This document shows positions 1 through 6,125 of a stretch of DNA of 15,932 nt, in pieces (the first letter of the stretch is position 1; every line of letters starts with the position of its first letter). Source of the stretch: Pseudomonadota bacterium (GTDB taxonomy: Bacteria > Pseudomonadota > Alphaproteobacteria > Acetobacterales > Acetobacteraceae); assembly GCA_021807975.1 (NCBI GenBank), contig JAKBCJ010000060.1, forward strand, positions 1-15,932, given 5' to 3'. The notes under the pieces are model-generated. The model searched no databases. It saw only the letters and a program-made list of their open reading frames with translations, and had not been told where the DNA came from. Position numbers and translations under genes: made by a program.

Positions 1-323
1 TCGGCAAATGGGGCGGCACCCCCCTGAGCACGTTCCTGCAACGCATCGGGGCCGATCTGACGGCGAAATATGTCGGGTTTGAATGCGCGGACGGCTACTA
101 CGAAGGCATCGATATGCCGACCGCACTGCATCCGCAGACCCTGATGGCGTTCAAATTATCCGACGAAACGCTACCGACCCGCTACGGGTACCCTTTCAAG
201 ATGCGGATTCCAACCAAACTGGGGTTCAAGAACCCCAAATTCGTGACCACCATCTATGTCACCAACCAGCAGCCAAAGGGGTTCTGGACCGATCGAGGCT
301 ACAACTGGTTCAGCGGGATTTGA
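1..323 (+). CDS. Molybdopterin-dependent oxidoreductase, sulfite oxidase type (C-terminal fragment)
   Basis: The gene enters from the left edge; the first whole codon is at base 3 and TGA is at 321-323, leaving about 106 C-terminal residues. The visible part resembles the end of sulfite-oxidase-fold Moco enzymes: GYYEGIDMPTALHPQT, then LPTRYGYPFKMRIPTKLGFKNP in outline, then the ending GFWTDRGYNWFSGI. That part holds the end of the Moco domain and the substrate-side loop. The Moco-ligating cysteine and any signal peptide would lie upstream, so the substrate cannot be read. The family catalyses oxo-transfer or sulfoxide/sulfite-type redox reactions, often in the periplasm. The next gene starts 3 bases after the stop, which suggests a shared transcript. 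The family call is secure; substrate and cell location are unknown. Confidence 0.85.
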   Translation, partial: GKWGGTPLSTFLQRIGADLTAKYVGFECADGYYEGIDMPTALHPQTLMAFKLSDETLPTRYGYPFKMRIPTKLGFKNPKFVTTIYVTNQQPKGFWTDRGYNWFSGI

Positions 324-326
324 TGC

Positions 327-1076
327 ATGGTGTCTCTGGCAGACTGCGCGATCGGGGTGATGGCAAAGGCGCCGCGTCCCGGGTTCTCGAAGACGCGGCT
401 GTGTCCGCCGCTGCTGCCTGACCAGGCTGCCGCGCTGAGTGGCGCATTCCTGCGGGACACGACGGAGAACATCGCGGCGGCTGGACGTCTTGCGCCGATC
501 AGCGGGTATATCGCCTATGCCCCCGCTGGGCTGGAAATGCTGTTCCATGGCCATCTGGCTGCCGGCACGGGGCTGCTGCTGGCCGATGGGTCGGTTCCCG
601 CGCCAGATGCGGTGACCGGGTTCGGACGCTGTCTGCTGCATGCGGTGCAGGCGATGTTAGCAATCGGGCATCCGTCCGTGGCGGTATTGAACTCCGACGG
701 GCCGACGCTGCCGACATCGTTTCTGGTGCGAACGGCCGAGGTCCTGGCCGGCCCCGGCGACCGCATCGTTCTGGGGCCGGCGGAGGATGGCGGATACTAT
801 CTGCTGGGCATGAAGGCGCCGCACGCCGGCCTGTTCGCCGATATCGCCTGGAGCACCGACAGCGTCGCCGCCGCGACCCGGCAGCGTGCGGCGGCGCTGG
901 GGCTGGAGGTGGTCGAACTGCCGCCGTGGTACGACGTTGACGACCGTCCGTCGCTGGAGCGGCTGACGCAGTCCGTGCGGACTCCAGGAGGTCTGGCTTA
1001 CCCGGCGCCGTTCACCGCCGCGGCGCTGGACCGTATCGCATCGCGGCCCGGGACGCTGGACCTCGCGGCGGAATGA
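327..1076 (+). CDS. DUF2064 / TIGR04282-type GT-A transferase (CofC-like)
   Basis: This 249-residue protein has the DUF2064 hallmarks: VMAKAPRPGFSKTRL at residues 11-25 (nucleotide-binding loop), LNSDGPTLP at 121-129 (metal-binding Asp region) and LGPAEDGGYYLLG at 149-161. The family has a GT-A fold related to the CofC guanylyltransferase and is annotated as 'glycosyltransferase, rSAM/selenodomain-associated' or 'arsenosugar biosynthesis' from gene context; its reaction is not firmly established. It has no signal peptide or membrane segment, so it is probably cytosolic. An in-frame ATG at residue 12 would cut into the first motif, so the start at 327 is preferred. It begins 3 bases after the molybdoenzyme stop and its own stop overlaps the next start as ATGA. 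It could be a nucleotidyltransferase making an activated donor for the downstream glycosyltransferases; that is inference. Confidence 0.85.
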   Translation: MVSLADCAIGVMAKAPRPGFSKTRLCPPLLPDQAAALSGAFLRDTTENIAAAGRLAPISGYIAYAPAGLEMLFHGHLAAGTGLLLADGSVPAPDAVTGFGRCLLHAVQAMLAIGHPSVAVLNSDGPTLPTSFLVRTAEVLAGPGDRIVLGPAEDGGYYLLGMKAPHAGLFADIAWSTDSVAAATRQRAAALGLEVVELPPWYDVDDRPSLERLTQSVRTPGGLAYPAPFTAAALDRIASRPGTLDLAAE

Positions 1077-2380
1077 TCCGACCGGCGATCCGTCTGGCGA
1101 TCCTTGGGGGGATCCTGGTGGCGCTTACCCTGGCCGGGTTGTCGCTGCACACCCCGGGGGCGGGAACCATCGGCTCGCCCCGGTCACAGATCGAACTGGT
1201 GATCCTGCTGTGCGCCAGCGGCCTGGTCTATTTCGCGGCGGTCGCGGCGGTGCTGCTCTGGCGGGTGCGGGCGGTCTGGCTGGTACTGCTGGTTGCCGCC
1301 GCCATGCGGCTGCCGTTGATTGTCTCGCCGCCGTTTCTGTCCAGTGACCTGTTTCGTTACGTCTGGGACGGACGGGTTCAGGCGGCCGGTATCAATCCGT
1401 ATCGTTACATCCCCGACGATCCCGCCCTGGCGGCGCTGCGCGATGCGGCGATCTATCCGCATATCAACCGAGCGGATTACGCGCCGACGATCTATCCTCC
1501 GGCGGCGCAGGTTATTTTTGCGGCGGTCGGGCGGGTCTGGTCGAGTGTCACCGGCCTCAAGCTGGCCATGGCCGGGTTCGAGGCACTGACCGTCGTCTGC
1601 CTGCTGGGTCTGTTAAAGGCCGCGCGCCTGCCGGCGGAGCGAGTGCTGATCTATGCGTGGAACCCGCTGCCGGTATGGGCGTTCGCCGGCAATGGACATG
1701 TGGACGCGGCGGTTTGCGGGTTTGTGGCACTGGCGCTGCTGCTGCGGGTACGGCGGCTGAACGGGTGGGCCGGGGTGGCGCTGGGCGCGGCGGTGCTGAC
1801 GAAGTTCCTGCCAGCGGCGATTGCCCCGGTGCTGTGGTCCAGGCGCGGCGGCTGGCGGCTGGCGGTTGCGGCCGTGGCGACTGTGCTGGGCCTGTACGCG
1901 CTGTACAGCAGCGCCGGCTGGCGGGTATTCGGATTTCTGGGCGGCTACAGCGCGGAGGAGGGCCTGGACAACGGGTCCGGCATCTGGCTGCTGAAGGGGC
2001 TTGCGGCGGTGTTTCCGCTGCCGGCCATGGCGCCGAAGCTGTACCTTGCCGTACTGGCACTGCTGCTGGCCGGCATGGGTTGCTGGTTCGCCTTCGTGCG
2101 GCGTCCGGATAACGCGGTGGCGGTCTGTTCAGCGGCCGGGGCCACGGTCGCTGTGCTGATGGCCGGGATCGGCCCGCATTATCCATGGTATTTCGCGTGG
2201 CTGGCGGTGCCGGGCGCCGTGGCGCCGTCCCCGGCCGTGCTTTGGCTGGCGACCGCCCCGGTGCTGATGTACCTGGCCACATACAGTGACGGCATTCTCT
2301 GGCCCGACGTTGTTTTCCTGCCGGCCATTCTGTTGGCCTTCTGGCGTCCATCCGCCGCATTCCCAAAGGAAATGACCTGA
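1073..2380 (+). CDS. Polytopic membrane glycosyltransferase, GT-C / MptB-GT87-like
   Basis: A 435-residue, very hydrophobic protein with roughly ten or more membrane segments (for example residues 6-24, 42-64, 66-86, 165-182, 213-226, 262-280, 323-342, 385-402). The first large loop carries SSDLFRYVWDGR at 90-101, where Asp92 is placed like the catalytic acid of GT-C enzymes. It is followed by GINPYRYIPDD at 106-116 and APTIYPPAAQ at 137-146. Later motifs are NGHVDAA at 207-213 and HYPWYFAWLAVP at 369-380, both reminiscent of polyprenyl-phosphate-sugar-dependent mannosyltransferases. Such enzymes move a sugar from a lipid-phosphate donor to an acceptor on the outer face of the inner membrane. 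The start overlaps the previous stop (ATGA) and the stop overlaps the next ATG by one base. The fold call is firm; sugar and acceptor are unknown. Confidence 0.8.
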   Translation: MIRPAIRLAILGGILVALTLAGLSLHTPGAGTIGSPRSQIELVILLCASGLVYFAAVAAVLLWRVRAVWLVLLVAAAMRLPLIVSPPFLSSDLFRYVWDGRVQAAGINPYRYIPDDPALAALRDAAIYPHINRADYAPTIYPPAAQVIFAAVGRVWSSVTGLKLAMAGFEALTVVCLLGLLKAARLPAERVLIYAWNPLPVWAFAGNGHVDAAVCGFVALALLLRVRRLNGWAGVALGAAVLTKFLPAAIAPVLWSRRGGWRLAVAAVATVLGLYALYSSAGWRVFGFLGGYSAEEGLDNGSGIWLLKGLAAVFPLPAMAPKLYLAVLALLLAGMGCWFAFVRRPDNAVAVCSAAGATVAVLMAGIGPHYPWYFAWLAVPGAVAPSPAVLWLATAPVLMYLATYSDGILWPDVVFLPAILLAFWRPSAAFPKEMT

Positions 2381-3432
2381 TGTCCACGACAACCCTGCGG
2401 GACCCGCGCCGTTATTTCGAAGCCGTTGCGGCGGAGCGCAACGCGGCGGCGGAGGCGCCCCCGGTCTGCCTGTATCTGGAGGTTACCAACCGCTGCAACC
2501 TGCTGTGCGAAACCTGCCCGAGAACCTTCGAGGACCTGGAACCGCCGGCGGATATGAGCTGGGAGCTGTTCACCAAAATCGTCGATCAGGTGCCGAATGT
2601 CGCCCGCGTGGTGCTGCATGGCGTGGGCGAACCGATGCTGGTGAAGCACCTGCCGCGGATGATCCGTTATCTGAAGGACCGGGGAACGTATGTGCTGTTC
2701 AACACCAATGGCACGTTGCTGAACCCGAAGAAGTTCCAGGAGATCATCGATACCGGCCTGGATGAGCTGCGGGTCTCTTTGGATGCGGCCGACCGCAAGA
2801 GCTATGCGGCTATCCGGGGCAAGGATTTTTTCCCACGCATCGTACGCGACGTCGGCAAGTTCACCGCTTATCAGCAGCAGATGGGCGTTGATAAGCCCCG
2901 TGTTTCCTTGTGGCTGACCGGGTTGAAGGAAACCGTGGATCAGTTGCCGGAATTCGTCCGGCTTTCGGCGTCGATGGGGGTGAAAGAGGTTCATCTTCAG
3001 CGGCTGGTGTTTGACGAGGGCGGATTCGGCAAGGCCAGGGCGGAGTTTTCGCTGTTCGAGCAAACCCGCGAGGAAGAGCAATCGGCTATCGCGACCGCAA
3101 CCGCGATCGGCGCCTCGCTGGGGGTGACGCTGGATGCGTCGGGCGCGACCGAACCGGGACTTAGCCTGAAGCGCGCGGCCGACGACAAGCCCTGGGCGAC
3201 CTGCCGGCGGCCCTGGTCGCTGATGTATTTCACCGCGCATGGGCGGGCGTTGCCATGCTGCATCGCCCCGTTCTCGGCGCGCGGATACGAAAACTATACG
3301 CTGGGTGACGCGACCCGGCAGACCTTGCGCGATATCTGGAACAGTGACCAATACCGGGGCTTCCGGACATCGCTGCTGGGCGAAACGCCGCCCCTGCCCT
3401 GCCAGAACTGCGGATTGCGATGGAGCCTGTAG
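2380..3432 (+). CDS. Radical SAM protein with SPASM/twitch-like C-terminus
   Basis: The 350-residue protein has the radical SAM cluster motif CNLLCETC (Cys39, Cys43, Cys46) after the strand VCLYLEVTNR, the GVGEP motif at 81-85 that contacts SAM, and VSLDA at 132-136. The C-terminus has further cysteines at 275, 293, 294, 341 and 344, in the pattern TCRRPW ... LPCC ... CQNCG, typical of proteins carrying an auxiliary Fe-S cluster (SPASM or twitch type). LGD ... DIWNSDQYRGFR at 308-329 is also usual for SPASM proteins. The start is supported by AAAGGA 9 bases upstream (2365-2370). It lies between two glycosyltransferases, overlapping both, so its substrate is plausibly a lipid- or sugar-linked intermediate. 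Many relatives modify peptides, but no small precursor peptide gene is visible next to it. Substrate unknown. Confidence 0.85.
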   Translation: MSTTTLRDPRRYFEAVAAERNAAAEAPPVCLYLEVTNRCNLLCETCPRTFEDLEPPADMSWELFTKIVDQVPNVARVVLHGVGEPMLVKHLPRMIRYLKDRGTYVLFNTNGTLLNPKKFQEIIDTGLDELRVSLDAADRKSYAAIRGKDFFPRIVRDVGKFTAYQQQMGVDKPRVSLWLTGLKETVDQLPEFVRLSASMGVKEVHLQRLVFDEGGFGKARAEFSLFEQTREEEQSAIATATAIGASLGVTLDASGATEPGLSLKRAADDKPWATCRRPWSLMYFTAHGRALPCCIAPFSARGYENYTLGDATRQTLRDIWNSDQYRGFRTSLLGETPPLPCQNCGLRWSL

Positions 3433-4169
3433 CCGGCGGCGGCGCGATGAAGGCCAGCGTTGTCATCCCCACGTTCAACGAATCCGCCGCCATCGCGGCG
3501 GTGATCGAAGAAATTCCCCCCGATGTCGCGCTCGAAATCATTGTCGCCGATGGCGGCAGCACCGATGGCACACAAGCTGCTGCCCGGGCGGCCGGGGCGA
3601 CGGTGATCGACGCGGGCCGGGGCTATGGACGGGCCTGCATGGCCGGCGCTATAGCCGCCCGGTCCCCGGTGATCGTCTTCCTGGACGGCGACGGAGCGGA
3701 CCGCGGCGATCTGCTGGGCTCGATCGCCGGACCGGTGCTGGCAGGAACACATGATTTCGTCATCGCATCGCGCACCCGCGGCCAGCGCGATCCGGGGTCG
3801 ATGTTATGGCATCAGGTGCTGGCCGGGCGGCTGGCCGGCTGGGGGATGGGCGCGCTGTACGGTGCCAGCTACTCCGACATGTGCGCCTTTCGGGCGATCC
3901 GCAAGGATGTGCTGAACGGGTTGGACATGCGAGAGATGACCTACGGCTGGAACATCGAAATGCAAATGAAGGCCGCTCGGTCCGGCCTGCGAATCCTGGA
4001 GGTGCCGGTGCCGTACCGATGCCGGCTGGGCGGCGTATCGAAGGTGGCGGGATCGCTGCGGGGCACGGTTCGGGCGTCGGGCAAGATCGTGTCCACCTTC
4101 GTGCGCGTCGCCGCGGATCGCGGGTCGGACCGCGGTTCGGATCGCCGCCGAACCAGCCGGCCGGAGTAA
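3420..4169 (+). CDS. Glycosyltransferase family 2, DPM1-like polyprenyl-phosphate sugar transferase
   Basis: A GT-A enzyme of 249 residues, opening with ASVVIPTFNES, then ADGGSTDGT at 43-51 and the metal-binding DGDGAD at 89-94. SDMCAFRAIRKD (152-163), YGWNIEMQMKA (175-185) and VPYRCRLGGVSKVAGS (196-212) match the dolichol/polyprenol-phosphate hexosyltransferase branch. There are no C-terminal membrane helices, so it is a soluble or membrane-associated enzyme that would load a sugar nucleotide onto polyprenyl phosphate at the cytosolic face. That is the kind of donor the upstream membrane enzyme could use (inference). The ATG at 3420 overlaps the radical SAM gene by 13 bases; an alternative ATG at 3447 (MKASVVIP) starts right at the first motif and is also credible. 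The tail is Arg/Asp-rich (RGSDRGSDRRR) and probably disordered. Confidence 0.85.
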   Translation: MEPVAGGGAMKASVVIPTFNESAAIAAVIEEIPPDVALEIIVADGGSTDGTQAAARAAGATVIDAGRGYGRACMAGAIAARSPVIVFLDGDGADRGDLLGSIAGPVLAGTHDFVIASRTRGQRDPGSMLWHQVLAGRLAGWGMGALYGASYSDMCAFRAIRKDVLNGLDMREMTYGWNIEMQMKAARSGLRILEVPVPYRCRLGGVSKVAGSLRGTVRASGKIVSTFVRVAADRGSDRGSDRRRTSRPE

Positions 4170-4175
4170 TCCGGC
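4160..4175. terminator. Compact hairpin between convergent genes
   Basis: GCCGGA, loop GTAA, TCCGGC forms a 6-bp GC-rich stem. It sits exactly on the 3' junction: the TAA stop of the GT2 gene is in the loop (4167-4169), and the stop of the opposing LysR gene is just outside (4176-4178). There is no T-run on either side, so intrinsic termination is uncertain, but its position fits a bidirectional transcript end. Confidence 0.35.
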
Positions 4176-5069
4176 TCAAGTCTTAATGAAATCGACGAAA
4201 GCGCGGAGCGGCGCCGGCAAATGGCGCCGGCCCGGGTAATACAGGAACGGGCCGGAGAACGATTGCCACCACGGTTCCAGCACCGGTTCCAGCGCGCCGC
4301 CGTCTAAATGGGGGCGGAGCCATTCCTCGAACAAATGGATAATCCCAAGACCCCCGACGGCCGCGCTGATCGCCAGATCAATCGCCGCACCCAGCCGCAC
4401 CGTCAGCGGCCCAACGGGATCGACCCGCACAACCGCGCCGTCACGCTCGAATTCCCATGTCGGCATCGTGCCGCTCGCGAACCGACCCCGCAGGCAGGCA
4501 TGCGCCAGCAGGTCTCCAGGGTGCGCCGGCCTGCCATGTTCAGCCAGATAGGCAGGCGAGGCGGCAGTCGCGAACCGCTGAACGCGCGGGCCGATCGGCA
4601 CCGCGATCATGTCCTGCTCCAGCCGTTCGTCGTACCGGACGCCGGCATCGCACCCAGCCGCAAGCACATCAACAAAGCCGTCCTCCACGATCACCTCCAG
4701 CCGAATGTCGGGGTATGCCTTCAGAAACGGCGTGACGATCGGCGGCAGCACCAGGCGGGCAACGGTCGCCGGCACATTCAGCTTCAGGACGCCGGCCGGC
4801 CGGTCGCGGAACGCATTCACCACGTCCAGCGCGGTCTCCATTTCGTTGAACGCTGGCACCAGCCGCTCGAACAGGCGGGTTCCGGCCTCGGTCGGGGCGA
4901 CACTGCGGGTTGTCCGGTTCAGCAGTCTTACACCAAGTTTTTTCTCCAGCCGCCGAATTGCGAGACTCAGGCTGGACGCGGACACGCCGTTGGTTCGGGC
5001 ACCGTCGCGAAATCCACCCGCGCGCACCACCGCGACGAAAGCCGACAGGCCGGGCAGGTCCATGTCCAT
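4176..5069 (-). CDS. LysR-family transcriptional regulator
   Basis: The 297-residue protein has the N-terminal winged helix-turn-helix typical of LysR regulators: LSAFVAVVRAGGF, then SASSLSLAIRRLEKKLGVRLLNRT in outline, then PTEAG at residues 8-63. A substrate-binding domain follows from about residue 90 to the end, with GVLKLNVPATVARLVLPP opening it and CDAGVRYDERLEQDMIAVPI marking the CrgA-like subgroup. It is divergent from the pyridoxal-reductase-like gene, the usual arrangement for a LysR protein controlling its neighbour. The ATG at 5069 is supported by AGGA about 9 bases upstream; a second ATG two codons later is possible. An inverted repeat (5069-5088) covers this ribosome binding site and start, so it may repress itself. 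The effector is unknown; a B6 vitamer is a guess from context. Confidence 0.9.
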   Translation of the reverse strand: MDMDLPGLSAFVAVVRAGGFRDGARTNGVSASSLSLAIRRLEKKLGVRLLNRTTRSVAPTEAGTRLFERLVPAFNEMETALDVVNAFRDRPAGVLKLNVPATVARLVLPPIVTPFLKAYPDIRLEVIVEDGFVDVLAAGCDAGVRYDERLEQDMIAVPIGPRVQRFATAASPAYLAEHGRPAHPGDLLAHACLRGRFASGTMPTWEFERDGAVVRVDPVGPLTVRLGAAIDLAISAAVGGLGIIHLFEEWLRPHLDGGALEPVLEPWWQSFSGPFLYYPGRRHLPAPLRAFVDFIKT

Positions 5070-5088
5070 TGTGCAAAATCCTGTACAA
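5069..5088. promoter_or_regulatory. Inverted repeat, candidate LysR operator
   Basis: TTGTGCA, a 6-base spacer (AAATCC less one shared base), and TGTACAA form a near-perfect dyad with one mismatch, containing a T-N11-A core of the LysR-box type. It lies in the 96-base divergent space between the regulator and the reductase and covers the regulator's Shine-Dalgarno sequence. No convincing -35/-10 pair could be assigned to either gene. Confidence 0.4.
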
Positions 5089-5155
5089 CCTGTCCCGATT
5101 AGTAGGTGTTTTGGCGCAGAGACGCGATACCCATATCGGTTGTCCTGTCAGCTTC

Positions 5156-5160
5156 GGAGA
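5156..5160 (+). promoter_or_regulatory. Ribosome binding site deciding the reductase start
   Basis: GGAGA ends 5 bases before the ATG at 5166. An in-frame ATG at 5106 would add 20 residues with no family resemblance and would run into the regulatory space, so 5166 is chosen. Confidence 0.7.
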
Positions 5161-5165
5161 CACCC

Positions 5166-6044
5166 ATGACCAACCCATCCGACACCGATACATTTCTGCT
5201 CGGCGACCGCCGCGTTCGACGTCTGGGGTACGGCGCGATGCAACTCGCTGGTCCCGGCGTCTTCGGGCCGCCAAAGGACCGCGCCTCCGCGATCGCGGTC
5301 CTGCGCCTGGCGGTGGCCCGCGGAGTCAACCACATCGACACCAGCGACTTCTATGGTCCGCACATCACCAACCAGTTGATCAGGGAAGCACTGCACCCAT
5401 ATCCCGGCGATCTGACGATCGTGACGAAAGTCGGCGCCGTTCGCGGATCAGATGCATCGTGGCTTCCGGCGCAAAGTCCGGCCGACCTGACAAAGGCGGT
5501 GCACGATAACTTACGCAATCTGGGCGCCGATGTGCTCGATGTCGTCAATCTGCGCGTCATGGGCGATGTCCATGCGCCCAGCGAGGGGTCGATCGCCGAG
5601 GCATTCACCGCGCTCGCCGACCTTCGGCGGCAGGGCCTGATCCGGCATCTGGGGCTTAGCAATGTCACCGCGGCGCAAATCGCTGAAGCCCGGACGATCG
5701 CTCCGATCGTTTGCGTCCAGAATTTGTACAATCTGGCTCACCGCGACGACGACGCCCTTATCGACACCCTCGCCGAAGCAGGAACCGCATTCGTCCCGTT
5801 CTTCCCGCTCGGTGGCTTCACGCCGTTGCAGTCCGAAACCCTGTCGGATGCGGCGAGGCGCCTGGGCGCCACCCCGATGCAGGTGGCGCTTGCCTGGCTG
5901 CTGTGCCGGTCGCCGAACATCCTGCTGATTCCCGGCACCGCGTCGATCGCCCATCTGACGGAAAACCTCCGGGCCGGCGCGTACACGATCCCCGACGCCG
6001 TCCTTGCCGAATTGAACACGATGGGCGGGACGTCCGGCCGGTGA
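5166..6044 (+). CDS. pdxI: Aldo/keto reductase, pyridoxal reductase PdxI (YdbC)-like
   Basis: The 292-residue protein is close to E. coli YdbC/PdxI, which reduces pyridoxal to pyridoxine with NADPH. Shared stretches include RLGYGAMQLAGPGVFGPP at 19-36, GVNHIDTSDFYGPH at 53-66, VHDNLRNLG at 112-120, LDVVNLRVM at 124-132, VPFFPLGGFTPLQS, and TPMQVALAWLL with SPNILLIPGT near the C-terminus. Three of the four AKR catalytic residues are present (Asp58, Tyr63, Lys88). The usual His of the tetrad is replaced by Arg130 in VVNLR, which is also the case in the E. coli protein as I remember it. Cytosolic, TIM-barrel, length normal. It is probably controlled by the divergent LysR gene. The assignment to vitamin B6 salvage rests on similarity; other carbonyl substrates remain possible. 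Confidence 0.85.
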   Translation: MTNPSDTDTFLLGDRRVRRLGYGAMQLAGPGVFGPPKDRASAIAVLRLAVARGVNHIDTSDFYGPHITNQLIREALHPYPGDLTIVTKVGAVRGSDASWLPAQSPADLTKAVHDNLRNLGADVLDVVNLRVMGDVHAPSEGSIAEAFTALADLRRQGLIRHLGLSNVTAAQIAEARTIAPIVCVQNLYNLAHRDDDALIDTLAEAGTAFVPFFPLGGFTPLQSETLSDAARRLGATPMQVALAWLLCRSPNILLIPGTASIAHLTENLRAGAYTIPDAVLAELNTMGGTSGR

Positions 6045-6082
6045 ACAGGACCGGGAGCCGCCGGCCCGACAGGCAGCCTCTG

Positions 6083-6104
6083 GTCACGGCCCAAAGGGCC
6101 TGAC
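6083..6104. terminator. Hairpin between convergent pdxI and sensor kinase
   Basis: GTCA plus GGCCC pair with GGGCC plus TGAC around an AAA loop, a 9-bp stem with one bulged C (6087). It lies in the 81-base space between two converging genes. Only a weak T-rich stretch follows on the + strand (CTTTCT at 6109-6114), so it is a plausible but not strong terminator for pdxI. Confidence 0.4.
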
Positions 6105-6125
6105 TGGGCTTTCTGAACCGGCAGC

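Noticed and set aside
2179..3351. A 390-codon open frame on the - strand opposite the radical SAM gene
   Set aside because: It lies antisense to a gene with clear motifs, its translation is Arg/Gly/Gln-rich with no recognisable domain, and long antisense frames are expected in GC-rich coding DNA.
4308..5102. A 264-codon + strand open frame opposite the LysR gene
   Set aside because: Antisense shadow; the LysR reading has a full helix-turn-helix and effector domain, while this frame has no domain.
5106..5165. Upstream ATG extending the PdxI-like protein by 20 residues
   Set aside because: The extension has no similarity to E. coli PdxI as remembered, and a good ribosome binding site precedes the ATG at 5166.
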